43,186 nt of DNA from Streptomyces blattellae (GCF_009709555.1 NZ_WJBG01000195.1:1-43186); one strand, 5' to 3'; counted from the first letter of the stretch, positions 1-8,921 are shown. Numbers and translations: made by a program. Notes: generated by a model from the letters alone, not told the origin.

Positions 1-57
1 AGACCGCCGTCAGGACACCGAAGCGCACCCCGCGCTGTGGTGACACCGACACGGACC

Positions 58-79
58 TTCCAGGCGGAAACGCCTGGAA
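58..79. other. Perfect hairpin at the truncated end of the ltrA remnant
   Basis: A 9-bp perfect stem (TTCCAGGCG / CGCCTGGAA) closes a GAAA tetraloop. It lies about 30 bp before the point where the downstream reading frame becomes recognisable as LtrA. It could be a terminator or the edge of an inserted or deleted segment. The first ~107 bases of the window show no recognisable gene. Confidence 0.5.
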
Positions 80-107
80 TGCTGAGAGTCACTGAGACTT
101 TGAGTAA

Positions 108-476
108 CGGTACGGGCACTACCTGATCTTCGCGTCGGCGGCCGCTATCGGCGCCGGCCTGGAGGTGGCGGTGGAGCAGACCGTCGGCAAGGCGCACATC
201 TCCACGCTGGCGGCGTCGGCCGCGGTGACGCTGCCGACGGCGCTGTACCTGCTGACCGTCTGGGCGCTGCATTCCCGCCACTTCAAGGTGGGCATCGCCC
301 AGCAGCTGGTGCTGCCGACGGCGGCCCTGATGGTGATCCTGTGCACCTTCCTGGGCGACTGGGCGGTCCTCGCGGCAGGAGTCGTGCTGGCGCTCACGGT
401 CGCGACCGGGGAGACGCTGACGGCACAGCTGACGGCGCGGGAACGCAGAGCGAACGCGACCGCCCCGGCGGCGTGA
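108..476 (+). pseudogene. LtrA (low temperature requirement A) family, C-terminal remnant
   Basis: The open frame follows a TAA at 105-107 and reads RYGHYLIFASAAAIGAGLEV, the start of the last membrane segments of LtrA-family integral membrane proteins, then two further hydrophobic stretches and a short polar tail. LtrA proteins are usually around 370-400 aa; only about 120 aa remain. The codons before Arg-Tyr-Gly-His do not look like LtrA, so the 5' end has been removed by a deletion or rearrangement near base 108. A GTG at 165 could in principle start a 103-aa peptide, but it would begin inside a membrane helix. The role of LtrA in actinobacteria is not established. I see a decayed gene, not a functional small protein. 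Confidence 0.7.
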
Positions 477-566
477 ACGGCGTGAATCTGTCGTCGGGGG
501 CACGAACCCGCCGCCGACGGCATGAACCGGCCGCTGGGGGGCGGGCGTACGGGCGAGACTGGCTCC

Positions 567-1592
567 ATGACAGTTGACGCATTGACGGACGTGGCCGGTG
601 TGCGGGTCGGACACGCGACGCGTACCGGCGGCGGTTGGCTCACCGGCACCACGGTCGTCCTCGCCCCGGAGGGCGGGGCCGTCGCCGCGGTGGACGTGCG
701 CGGCGGCGGGCCCGGCACCAAGGAGACCGACGCGCTGGATCCGCGCAACCTGGTGCGGAAGGTCGAGGCGATCGTGCTGACCGGGGGCAGCGCGTACGGG
801 CTCGACGCGACGTCCGGCGTGATGGCCTGGCTGGAGGAGCAGGGGCGCGGGGTGCGGGTGGGCGCCGATCCCGCACATGTCGTTCCGGTGGTGCCCGCCG
901 CCTGCGTCTTCGATCTGGGCCGGGGCGGCGACTTCCGGGCCAGGCCGGACGCGGCCACCGGCCGGGCCGCGGTCGAGGCCGCCGCGGCGAGCGAGTTCGG
1001 CGCACGGGTGGCGGAGGGATGCGTGGGCGCCGGTACGGGCGCCACGGTCGGGCCGGTCAAGGGCGGCGTCGGCACCGCGAGCGCCCGCCTCGACTCCGGG
1101 GTCACGGTCGCCGCGCTGGTGGTCGCGAACGCGGCGGGTTCGGCGGCGGATCCGGAAACGGGCGTGTTGTACGGGGAGTTGTTCCAGGGGCGGGTGAACT
1201 ACCCGGAGGCCCGTGTCCATGAGGCCGCGCGCCGGCGGCTCGCCGAGATCGCGGCCAAGAACGCGCCTGTGCCGCTCAACACCACGCTCGCGGTCGTGGC
1301 CACGGACGCGGACCTGTCGAAGGCGCAGGCCCAGAAGCTGGCCGGCACGGCGCACGACGGCATCGCGCGTGCCGTACGGCCGGTGCATCTGCTCAACGAC
1401 GGGGACACGGTGTTCGCGCTGGCGACAGGAGAGCGGGCCCTGGACCCCGAGCACCCGCTCGCCCTGAACGAGGTGCTCGCGGCGGGCGCGGACACGGTGA
1501 CGCGGGCCATCGTGCGGGCCGTGCGCGCCGCCGAGTCGGTGGACGGGCCGGGCGGGGCGTGGCCGTCGTACCGGGAGCTGTACGAGCGGTGA
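567..1592 (+). CDS. P1 (S58/DmpA-NylC type) family N-terminal-nucleophile peptidase
   Basis: The 341-aa product starts at MTVDALTDVAGVRVGHAT; the opening 'L(T)DVxGVxVGHA' is the hallmark of P1/S58 aminopeptidases. An earlier in-frame ATG at 522 lacks conservation, so 567 is preferred. Gly-rich loops (VLTGGSAYGLDA, GCVGAGTGATVG) and the late NTTLAVVATDA segment match the NylC/DmpA fold. Asn238-Thr239 fits the autocleavage site, where the new N-terminal Thr (Ser in DmpA) is the nucleophile, as in NylC. Enzymes of this family hydrolyse short or unusual peptides and some amides; the natural substrate here is unknown. No signal peptide is visible, so it is probably cytoplasmic. Confidence 0.88.
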   Translation: MTVDALTDVAGVRVGHATRTGGGWLTGTTVVLAPEGGAVAAVDVRGGGPGTKETDALDPRNLVRKVEAIVLTGGSAYGLDATSGVMAWLEEQGRGVRVGADPAHVVPVVPAACVFDLGRGGDFRARPDAATGRAAVEAAAASEFGARVAEGCVGAGTGATVGPVKGGVGTASARLDSGVTVAALVVANAAGSAADPETGVLYGELFQGRVNYPEARVHEAARRRLAEIAAKNAPVPLNTTLAVVATDADLSKAQAQKLAGTAHDGIARAVRPVHLLNDGDTVFALATGERALDPEHPLALNEVLAAGADTVTRAIVRAVRAAESVDGPGGAWPSYRELYER

Positions 1593-1620
1593 CTGCGCGG
1601 CCGCCCAAGAGGCGAGCCAC

Positions 1621-1680
1621 GACGACTGATCGAGAGGCGACTGATCGAGAGACGGCTGATCGAGAGACGGCTGATTGAGA
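1621..1680. repeat. Four tandem 15-bp units (GACGACTGATCGAGA type)
   Basis: Four consecutive 15-bp units (1621-1635, 1636-1650, 1651-1665, 1666-1680) differ at only a few positions. They lie between the P1 peptidase stop codon and the L,D-transpeptidase gene. Each unit contains the half palindrome TGATCGAGA. No gene is apparent in this ~230-bp gap. Confidence 0.85.
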
Positions 1681-1829
1681 GGTAACTCACAGGCCAGTAC
1701 GCGGCATTGTCCCGGTTCTGTCACGTGATGGCGTTCACGGCGCTCGGCGGGAACCCGACCGGTGGCCGCTCCCCTCTTTCTCCACGCACGGGAGCGGATC
1801 ACGCACATCACATGAACCTGGAGCAGCTA

Positions 1830-3047
1830 GTGACAACGCCGGACATGGCAGCGCGGCGCGCACTGGGGGCCAGTGCCATCCTGATGGTCGGCGCCCTCAC
1901 TCTCACCGCGTGCGGCGGCAGCGCGAACGCCAGCAACGACGGCAAGGGCGGCGAGGACAACCCGAAGACGTCCACCGCGAAGATCGCCATCTCGGCGAAG
2001 GACGGCTCGACGGGCGCGTCGATCAACACGACCGGCGTGAAGGTGAGCGACGGCAAGCTGACCGACGTGAAGATGACGGTCGCGGGGGCGGGGACGGCCG
2101 TACCGGGCGAGATGTCCGCGGACGGCGCGGCCTGGAAGCCCAAGGAGCAGCTGGAGCGGGGGACGAAGTACCAGATATCGGCGACCGCCAAGGACTTGAG
2201 CGGCAAGACGGCCGCCGCCAATTCCATCTTCACCACGGTCACTTCGGCGAACAGCTTCATCGGGACGTACACGCCGGACGACGGGACGACGGTCGGCGTC
2301 GGCATGCCGGTGTCGTTCAACTTCGACAAGGTGATCAGCGACAAGAAGGCCGTGCAGTCGCACATCACCGTGACGTCGAGCAGTGGGCAGAAGGTGGTCG
2401 GGCACTGGTTCGGGGCGCAGCGGCTCGACTTCCGGCCCGAGGAGTACTGGAAGGCCGGCTCCAAGGTCACGATGAAGATAGACCTGGACGGCGTGGAGGG
2501 GGCGAACGGCGTCTACGGGGTGCAGAAGAAGACCGTCACGTTCACGATCGGCCGGTCGCAGGTCTCCACGGTCGACGTCAACACCCAGACCATGACGGTC
2601 GTACGGGACGGCAAGACGATCAAGTCCGTGCCGATCTCGGCGGGCAGCGCGCAACACACCACGTACAACGGGCAGATGGTGATCTCCGAGAAGTTCACGG
2701 AGACGCGCATGAACGGCACGACGGTCGGCTTCGGCGGCGAGTACGACATCCCGGACGTGCCGCACGCGATGCGACTGACGACGTCGGGAACCTTCATCCA
2801 CGGCAACTACTGGTACGACAAGGGCAATCCGCCCTTCGGGCGTGAGGGCACCAGCCACGGCTGTGTCGGTCTCGCGGATGTGCAAGGGGCGCAGGGGGAC
2901 ACTGAGGCCAAGTGGTTCTACGACAACTCGCTCGTCGGGGACGTGGTGATCGTCGAGAACTCCCCCGACAAGCAGGTGGCGCCGGACAACGGTCTCAATG
3001 GCTGGAACATGTCGTGGAGCCAGTGGCTCGCGGGAAGTGCCGACTGA
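1830..3047 (+). CDS. Lipoprotein L,D-transpeptidase (YkuD domain)
   Basis: The N-terminus has a positively charged stretch, a hydrophobic core and a lipobox (LTLTACGG), so the protein should be lipidated on Cys and anchored outside the membrane. Two Ig-like domains follow (roughly residues 40-225), the layout of the mycobacterial LdtMt2 type. The C-terminal YkuD domain carries HGNYWYD and then TSHGCVGL, the His...Ser-His-Gly-Cys catalytic motif, with nucleophile Cys345. These enzymes make 3-3 peptidoglycan cross-links. I chose GTG 1830 because GGAG lies six bases upstream; ATG 1812 and ATG 1845 are alternatives and give the same lipoprotein. The open frame continues upstream to 1707 without conserved sequence. 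Confidence 0.93.
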   Translation: MTTPDMAARRALGASAILMVGALTLTACGGSANASNDGKGGEDNPKTSTAKIAISAKDGSTGASINTTGVKVSDGKLTDVKMTVAGAGTAVPGEMSADGAAWKPKEQLERGTKYQISATAKDLSGKTAAANSIFTTVTSANSFIGTYTPDDGTTVGVGMPVSFNFDKVISDKKAVQSHITVTSSSGQKVVGHWFGAQRLDFRPEEYWKAGSKVTMKIDLDGVEGANGVYGVQKKTVTFTIGRSQVSTVDVNTQTMTVVRDGKTIKSVPISAGSAQHTTYNGQMVISEKFTETRMNGTTVGFGGEYDIPDVPHAMRLTTSGTFIHGNYWYDKGNPPFGREGTSHGCVGLADVQGAQGDTEAKWFYDNSLVGDVVIVENSPDKQVAPDNGLNGWNMSWSQWLAGSAD

Positions 3048-3101
3048 GTGCCGGGGGCAGCACAGGCCTTGCTGACCAGCGTGTTTTGACGGATCATCAG
3101 G

Positions 3102-3124
3102 CCGCGTGGGAACTTCCCACGCGG
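3102..3124 (+). terminator. Probable terminator after the L,D-transpeptidase gene
   Basis: A 23-nt palindrome (CCGCGTGGGAA, C, TTCCCACGCGG) lies 55 bp after the stop codon. It is followed by a moderately T-rich stretch, which fits a factor-independent terminator. Confidence 0.65.
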
Positions 3125-3232
3125 TCCACGCGTTTTCTGTGCGTACGTTCTCTCGGTTCCCGGACATGATGTCCGACCGAAGGGCTACGGTATGCACCCA
3201 CAAGGTGACATGCAGCAACGCCGGGAGAAACC

Positions 3233-3979
3233 TTGAGCGTTCCGTACGAGACGGCAGCGCACGAACCACCCGAGTCGCCCGAGTCTCCGGAGGAGCACCT
3301 CGCGCGACTCCTCGGTCGTGCCCTGAACTCCTTCGAGCTGCCGGACGAGACGATACGGCGGCTCGACTGCGCGCTGGCGCACGACAGCTCGCTGCACTCC
3401 GCGCACCACAGCGCGGGGCTGCACCGCGAGACGTACCGGCACACCTGGCTGCTCGCCGACGGCTCGGCGCTCACCCTCTGGGAGCTCGTCCACAACACCG
3501 CCCCGGGCAGCGCCCCGCAGCACGAGGTGTATGTCGACGAGGAGGAGCTGCGCACCGCCACCGCCCGGCTGCCGCTGCCGCCGGACGCGCCGGACTTCGA
3601 ACTGCCGGTGACGGTACAGCTGTCCCCGGTCCCGGCCCCCCGGCACACGTATGTGCACGAGGACTCGGCGGACCACGCGCGCCGGCTGCTGCGCCGCGCG
3701 GAGAACCCGGACCGGCCGGGGGCGGACATGGCCGCGCTGCTGACCACGGCGTTCGCGCACCAGATCACCCAGGCCTTCGGACGCCCGTGCCGCGCGGGCC
3801 GCATCGGACTGTGCTTCTCGCTCTACGAACACGCCTTCCTGCTGCGCGACGGAGCGGAGATCTCCCTCTGGGAGGTCGAGCACACGGCGACGCCGGACGG
3901 CCGCCACATGTGCGAGGTCTACGTCACCGAGGACGCAGCCCGGGACGCGATGGAACGGCGGGCGGCGCGGGTCTCCTGA
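3233..3979 (+). CDS. DUF6227 family protein
   Basis: A 248-aa protein of a family I know mainly from Streptomyces, with no established function. It starts at TTG 3233 behind a good GGGAGAA ribosome binding site. Two similar modules are visible: WLLADGSALTLWELVHNT...HEVYVDEEE (about residues 75-103) and FLLRDGAEISLWEVEHTA...CEVYVTEDA (about 200-238). This points to an internal duplication of a beta-rich unit. There are no membrane segments and no signal peptide, and the protein is acidic. It stands alone between the L,D-transpeptidase and the fructose operon. Confidence 0.8.
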   Translation: MSVPYETAAHEPPESPESPEEHLARLLGRALNSFELPDETIRRLDCALAHDSSLHSAHHSAGLHRETYRHTWLLADGSALTLWELVHNTAPGSAPQHEVYVDEEELRTATARLPLPPDAPDFELPVTVQLSPVPAPRHTYVHEDSADHARRLLRRAENPDRPGADMAALLTTAFAHQITQAFGRPCRAGRIGLCFSLYEHAFLLRDGAEISLWEVEHTATPDGRHMCEVYVTEDAARDAMERRAARVS

Positions 3980-4030
3980 GCCGCCGAGCACTTTGGGGGC
4001 AGGGTCCGACGAGGACTCCCCGCCGGAGGT

Positions 4031-4267
4031 GAGCGGCTCAGCACCGTGGCGGAGCTGGCGTACGAGAATACCGAACGCGGCCACAGGCGGATCCGGCCGC
4101 GAACGCGGCACAGGCCTCCTCAGGCGCCGAGCGCTTGGCTCAGGGCAGCGGAGCAGGGCGGAACAGGGCGGAACAGGGGCTCCCCCGCCGAACACGAGCG
4201 GCTCAGCACCGTGGCGGAACTGGCGTACGAGAACCCCGTACACGGCCACAGGCGGATCCGGCCGCGA
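4031..4267. repeat. Degenerate ~72-bp direct repeat, offset 165 bp
   Basis: Bases 4031-4102 and 4196-4267 are near copies (GCTCAGCACCGTGGCGGA at both starts, CACAGGCGGATCCGGCCGCG at both ends). The 3980-4549 gap holds no convincing gene. On the minus strand the copies read as similar peptides (SRPDPPVAxxGxLVRQxRHG), but the frame has no credible start or family. I read it as a decayed intergenic repeat. Two further near-repeats, GAGAGCTGACTGGGACG and AGCTGACTGGGACG, occur at about 4420-4455. Confidence 0.7.
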
Positions 4268-4549
4268 CGCCGTGAGGGGCTTCTGCAGGGCGCGGTGGCG
4301 AGGTTGCCGAGCCATGGCTCGGCGGCCGTCGGCGAGCTGTCGGCGAGAGCTGACCCAGGGCTCCGGTGCCGAGGCGTCGGGCGCGTGGCTCGGCTGCCGT
4401 CGTCGCCGAGTTGTCATGCGAGAGCTGACTGGGACGGTAGCTGACTGGGACGATCGCGCGTGGCGAAAGGCTGTGCGGTCGGGCGCGGCCTCCGGAGAGG
4501 GCCGCGGCCGACCGCACCGCGTCGTGCCGTGTGCGCTGCTGCAGCGCCG

Positions 4550-6715
4550 TTACGCCGCTACCGGCTGCTTCGCCTCCGCCGGTGCCGTGAGGGTGCCCGC
4601 CGTGTCGGTGGTCGCCGTACCCGGGGCAGGCTTGCGCATGCCCTTGAGGATGATCACCAGGGTGGTCGTGACACCCACGCCGACAGCGAGGGCGAGCAGG
4701 TAGAGGAACGGGTTGCCGATCAACGGGACCACGAAGACGCCGCCGTGCGGGGCGCGCAGCGTGGCGTCGAAGGCCATCGACAGGGAGCCGGTGACCGCGC
4801 CGCCCACCATCGACGCGGGGATCACCCGCAGCGGGTCGACCGCGGCGAACGGGATGGCGCCCTCGGAGATGAAGGAGGCGCCCAGGACCCAGGCGGCCTT
4901 GCCGTTCTCGCGCTCGGTCGGGGTGAAGAGCTTCGCGCGCACCGTCGTCGCCAGGGCCATGGCCAGCGGCGGAACCATACCGGCCGCCATCACGGCCGCC
5001 ATGATCTTCATCGCCGAGTCGCTGGGGTTCGCGACCGCGATGCCGGCCGTGGCGAAGGTGTACGCGACCTTGTTGACGGGGCCGCCGAGGTCGAAGCACA
5101 TCATCAGGCCGAGCAGGGCGCCGAGCAGGATGGCGTTGGTGCCGGAGAGGCCGTTCAGCCAGTCGGTCATGCCCTCCTGGGCCTCGGCGATGGGCTTGCC
5201 GATCACCACGAACATCAGGAAGCCGACGACCGCGGAGGAGATCAGCGGGATCACCACGACCGGCATGATGCCGCGCACCGCAGCGGGGATCCTGACCTTC
5301 TGGATGGCCATCACCACGCCACCGGCGATCAGACCGGCGGCCAGACCGCCGAGGAAGCCCGCGTTGATGGTGAGAGAGATCGCGCCGCCGACGAAGCCGG
5401 GTACGAGGCCCGGCCGGTCCGCCATGCCGTACGCGATGTAGCCGGCCAGCACCGGGACCAGGAACTGGAAGGCCACCCCGCCGATCTGGAAGAGCAGCGC
5501 GCCCCAGCTGTCCACCTGGGTCCAGGTGAAGTGCTCCATGACCGACGGCGCCTTGTTGATCTCCCAGCCGCCGATCGCGAAGCCGAGGGCGATCAGCAGA
5601 CCGCCCGCGGCGACGAACGGGACCATGTAACTCACGCCGGACATCAGCCACTTGCGCAGCTTGGTGCCGTAGCCCTCGCCGGAGTCACCGCCGCGCTCCA
5701 CCGGCGTGCTCGCGCCGGCGGGCGCCCCGGCGGTCGTCTCGCCGCGCTCCGCCTTGCCGCGGACCTCGGTGATCAGCTCGCCGGGCCGGTTGATGCCCGC
5801 CTTCACGCCGACGTCGACGGTCGGCTTGCCGGCGAAGCGGTCCTTCTCCCGTACGGGCACGTCGTGGGCGAAGATCACGCCGTCCGCCGCCGCGATGACC
5901 GCCGGGTCGAGCCGAGTGAACCCGGCCGAGCCCTGTGTCTCGACGACGACCTCGACGCCCGCCTCGCGGCCCGCGTTCTCCAGCGACTCGGCCGCCATGT
6001 AGGTGTGCGCGATGCCGGTGGGGCAGGAGGTGACGGCGACGATACGGAACGGCCGCTCGCCGGAGTCGGACGGGGCGGTCGTGCCCGGGGTACCGCCCGG
6101 GGTACCGCCCGGCGCGGGCTCCGTGCCGACCGCTGCGGCGTCGACGGAGGCCGCCGCCGACGCCGCAGCGGTGTCTTCGCGGGCGCGCTCAGCGCCCTGC
6201 GCTCCCTGCCCGCGCTGCCCGCCCTCGGACGCGCCCTCGGACGCGCCCTGCGCGCCGCTCTCCGCCGCCGGCACCTCGTCCCCACGGATCAGCGCCGCCG
6301 CGGCCCCCGCGTCGCCCACCGACCGCAGCGCGTCCGTGAACTCGGTGTTCATCAGCTGCCGGGCCAGCGACGAAAGGATCGTCAGGTGGGCGTCGTCGGC
6401 GCCGGCGGGCGCGGCGATCAGGAAGATCAGGTCGGCCGGGCCGTCCGCCGCACCGAAGTCGATGCCGTCGGCGCTGCGCCCGAAGGCGAGCGTCGGCTCG
6501 GTGACATGCTCGCTGCGGCAGTGCGGGATGCCGATGCCGCCGTCGAGGCCGGTCGGCATCTGCGCCTCGCGGGCGGCCACGTCGGCGAGGAAGCCGTCGA
6601 GGTCGGTCACCCGGCCCAGGGCGACCATGCGCTCGGCGAGGGCGCGGGCCGCCGCTTCCTTGGTGTCGGCGGACAGGTCGAGATCGACCAGGTCCGCGGT
6701 GATCATGTCGCTCAT
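4550..6715 (-). CDS. fruA: PTS fructose transporter, fused IIA-IIB-IIC
   Basis: A 721-aa fusion imports fructose and phosphorylates it to fructose 1-phosphate. The EIIA domain spans about residues 5-150, with active-site His65 in GIGIPHCRSEH. A disordered Ala/Gly linker (about 150-220) leads to the EIIB domain, with phospho-Cys231 in VTSCPTGIAHT. EIIC follows (about 345-700) with many membrane helices and GGxxxNP-type loops. The ATG at 6715 has AAGGAG eight bases upstream. Order and orientation with fruK and fruR show the classical fructose operon, but fruA is separated from fruK by an unusual ~330-bp gap. The C-terminal tail is Ala/Thr-rich and poorly conserved. Confidence 0.97.
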   Translation of the reverse strand: MSDMITADLVDLDLSADTKEAAARALAERMVALGRVTDLDGFLADVAAREAQMPTGLDGGIGIPHCRSEHVTEPTLAFGRSADGIDFGAADGPADLIFLIAAPAGADDAHLTILSSLARQLMNTEFTDALRSVGDAGAAAALIRGDEVPAAESGAQGASEGASEGGQRGQGAQGAERAREDTAAASAAASVDAAAVGTEPAPGGTPGGTPGTTAPSDSGERPFRIVAVTSCPTGIAHTYMAAESLENAGREAGVEVVVETQGSAGFTRLDPAVIAAADGVIFAHDVPVREKDRFAGKPTVDVGVKAGINRPGELITEVRGKAERGETTAGAPAGASTPVERGGDSGEGYGTKLRKWLMSGVSYMVPFVAAGGLLIALGFAIGGWEINKAPSVMEHFTWTQVDSWGALLFQIGGVAFQFLVPVLAGYIAYGMADRPGLVPGFVGGAISLTINAGFLGGLAAGLIAGGVVMAIQKVRIPAAVRGIMPVVVIPLISSAVVGFLMFVVIGKPIAEAQEGMTDWLNGLSGTNAILLGALLGLMMCFDLGGPVNKVAYTFATAGIAVANPSDSAMKIMAAVMAAGMVPPLAMALATTVRAKLFTPTERENGKAAWVLGASFISEGAIPFAAVDPLRVIPASMVGGAVTGSLSMAFDATLRAPHGGVFVVPLIGNPFLYLLALAVGVGVTTTLVIILKGMRKPAPGTATTDTAGTLTAPAEAKQPVAA

Positions 6716-7042
6716 CGCGGGCTCCTTCGCACGCGTATCGCCCGGGGAACGGGGTGGGCGCTTCGGGGGGCGCGGAGGCGGGGCCGGGGAAGCCCCGCCT
6801 CCGCCGGCCGGCAGGGCGGCTCAGGGTGCCCTGCCGACCGTCGGCCGCGGCGAGTAACGGGGTGTTTCGCCGCTTCAAGGCCGGTCCGTACGGTGTCGCC
6901 GATGACGCCGTAGCCGTAGCCGTAGCCGTAGCGACGGTCGTCGTAAGGGCCATGGTCGTCACGACGACCGTCGTCAGAGTCATCGTCGCCAGGGCCATCA
7001 ATGGAGCAATAGCCGTGACTGGCATGAAAGGCGTCACATCGG
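6716..7042 (-). other. fruK-fruA intercistronic region with two strong hairpins and a coupled short ORF
   Basis: Reading on the minus strand, an ATG at 7046 overlaps the fruK stop (ATGA) and opens a low-complexity frame rich in Thr, Val, Ala and Met (MTDVTPFMPVTAIAP...). It contains a TATATATA run encoded by GTAGCC-type 6-bp repeats (6906-6932 on the plus strand). That frame runs on out of phase with fruA, so the true 3' end is unclear and it matches no family I know. Closer to fruA are two stem-loops: 6772-6784 with 6792-6804 (13 bp, perfect) and 6810-6817 with 6828-6835. They could attenuate or process the transcript between fruK and fruA. Confidence 0.6.
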
Positions 7043-7990
7043 TCATGACACCGGCTCCTTCAGTACGCGGTCCATCGGCACCTCGGCCGTGACCGTCACC
7101 GCTGCCGGGTCCAGGTCACCCGGTGTCGGCATCACGCTGCCGGGCAGCTGGACGGCGGCCGCACCGTGCGCGACGGCGGAGGCGAGGGCCTCGGCGCCAC
7201 TGCCGCCGGCGATCAGGAACCCGGCGAGCGAGGAGTCACCGGCGCCCACGTTGGAGCGCACGGCGTCCACGCGCGCGCTGCCGAACCAGGCGCCCGCGCC
7301 GTCCACAAGCAGCTGCCCGTCCGCACCCAGGCTCGCCAGCACGGCCCGCGCGCCCATCTCGCGCAGTTCCTCGGCCGCCTTCACCGCGTCGCCCACGGTC
7401 GCCAGGGGACGCCCGACGGCCTCCGCGAGTTCTTCGGCGTTCGGCTTCACCACGTCGGGCCGCTCGCGCAGCGCCTCCAGCAGCGCGGGCCCGGATGTGT
7501 CCAGCGCGATACGTGCGCCGACGGCGTGCGCCCGCGCGACCAGCTCGGCGTACCACGACGGCGCGAGCCCTCGCGGCAGGCTCCCGCAGCAGGCGACCCA
7601 GTCCGCGTCCTGCGACCGCGAGCGCACCGTCTCGAACAGCAGCTCCTGCTCGTCCGCCGACAGCTCGGGGCCCGGCGCGTTGATCTTCGTGAGCACCCCG
7701 TCCGCCTCCGCGAGCGCGATGTTCGAGCGGGTGGCCCCGGCGACCGGGACCGGCGCGACCTCAATGCCCTGCGCGTCCAGCAGATCCGCCACGAGCGCGC
7801 CCGGCGCACCACCCAGGGGCAGCACCGCCACCGTGCGCTGTCCGGCGGCCGCGACGGCGCGCGAGACGTTCACGCCCTTGCCGCCGGGGTCCATGCGCTC
7901 GCCGGTGGCGCGGATGACCTCGCCACGCTCCAGCGCGGGCACCTCGTAGGTGCGGTCGAGGGACGGGTTGGGGGTGACGGTGAGGATCAT
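7043..7990 (-). CDS. fruK: 1-phosphofructokinase (PfkB family)
   Basis: A 315-aa PfkB-family sugar kinase that phosphorylates fructose 1-phosphate, made by FruA, to fructose 1,6-bisphosphate. It shows the N-terminal MILTVTPNPSLDRT typical of 1-phosphofructokinases, the GGKGVNVSRA substrate loop (about residues 36-46), and the C-terminal NVGAGDSSLAGF loop with the catalytic Asp. Its ATG overlaps the fruR stop by four bases (ATGA), implying translational coupling. Cytoplasmic. Confidence 0.97.
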   Translation of the reverse strand: MILTVTPNPSLDRTYEVPALERGEVIRATGERMDPGGKGVNVSRAVAAAGQRTVAVLPLGGAPGALVADLLDAQGIEVAPVPVAGATRSNIALAEADGVLTKINAPGPELSADEQELLFETVRSRSQDADWVACCGSLPRGLAPSWYAELVARAHAVGARIALDTSGPALLEALRERPDVVKPNAEELAEAVGRPLATVGDAVKAAEELREMGARAVLASLGADGQLLVDGAGAWFGSARVDAVRSNVGAGDSSLAGFLIAGGSGAEALASAVAHGAAAVQLPGSVMPTPGDLDPAAVTVTAEVPMDRVLKEPVS

Positions 7991-8748
7991 GCGCGCACTA
8001 CTTCCGTGCCGCCGCGCTCGATGGCGGTGGCGTCTTCGGGGCTCAGCCCGCTGTCGGTGATCAGCAGGTCCACATCGCTCAGGTCGCCGAACCGGGCGAA
8101 GTGCTCCTGGCCGTGCTTGGAGGAGTCGGCGAGCAGCACCACGCGTCGGGCGGCGGCGAGCGCCGCCCGCTTCACCGCGGACTCGGCGAGGTCGGGGGTG
8201 GTCAGGCCGTGGTCGGTGGAGAAGCCGTTGGCCGCCACGAAGAGGACGTCCGCCCGGATCTCGCCGTATGCGCGAAGCGCCCAGGCGTCCACGGCGGCGC
8301 GCGTACGGTGCCGTACGCGCCCCCCGACGAGATGGAGCTGGATGCCCGGGTGGTCCGCGAGGCGGGCCGCGATCGGCAGGCTGTGGGTGACCACGGTGAG
8401 GGACGCGTCCAGCGGGATGGCCGCGGCGAGCCGCGCCACCGTCGTACCGGCGTCGAGGATCAGCGTGCCCTCGGTCGGCAGTTCGGCGAGGGCCGCCTTG
8501 GCGATGTGGTCCTTCTCGTCGGCCGCCGTGGTCTCGCGTTCGGCGAGGTCCGGCTCGAAGTCGAGGCGTCCGGCCGGGATGGCGCCGCCGTGTACCCGGC
8601 GGACCAGGCCGGCGCGGTCGAGGGCCTTCAGATCGCGTCGGATCGTCTCCGCCGTGACCTGGAACTCCTCGGCCAGCGACAGGACGTCCACGCGCCCGCC
8701 GTCACGGGCGAGGCGGAGGATCTCCTGCTGCCGCTCCGGTGCGTACAT
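7987..8748 (-). CDS. fruR: DeoR-family transcriptional repressor of the fructose operon
   Basis: A 253-aa DeoR/GlpR-type regulator. The N-terminus MYAPERQQEILRLARDGGRV begins the DeoR helix-turn-helix (about residues 1-57). The DeoR sensor domain follows, with LILDAGTTVARLA and later LVGGxVRxRTRA. It probably senses fructose 1-phosphate, as known for FruR-type members. I prefer ATG 8748 because GGAGG lies nine bases upstream; the frame is open back to another ATG at 8769. As first gene of fruR-fruK-fruA it probably autoregulates the operon. The ~90 bp upstream contain several GTCCG/TCCGAA motifs (8800-8850 on the minus strand), but I cannot assign an operator. Confidence 0.93.
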   Translation of the reverse strand: MYAPERQQEILRLARDGGRVDVLSLAEEFQVTAETIRRDLKALDRAGLVRRVHGGAIPAGRLDFEPDLAERETTAADEKDHIAKAALAELPTEGTLILDAGTTVARLAAAIPLDASLTVVTHSLPIAARLADHPGIQLHLVGGRVRHRTRAAVDAWALRAYGEIRADVLFVAANGFSTDHGLTTPDLAESAVKRAALAAARRVVLLADSSKHGQEHFARFGDLSDVDLLITDSGLSPEDATAIERGGTEVVRA

Positions 8749-8921
8749 GTCCGTTCGCCTCCGACTCATGCCCGAGCTTGTGGTTTCGCTTGGAGGCTAC
8801 GCCCGGATTTCCGAAAAGTAAACGGGTTCGGACCTCATTCGGACATGAACGGACTTCTGGGCGCCGGGCACCCATGTAGCCGGGCACGACGGAAGGGCCC
8901 GGCGCCGACCACGACACCGAG

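Noticed and set aside
1827..3269. 480-aa minus-strand ORF over the L,D-transpeptidase gene
   Set aside because: It is the antisense shadow of a clear YkuD lipoprotein gene; Arg/His/Val-rich composition and no family resemblance.
4203..6913. Very long ORFs (482 and 817 aa) over fruA on both strands
   Set aside because: Out-of-frame shadows caused by high GC; the conserved IIA, IIB and IIC motifs are only in the 721-aa minus-strand frame.
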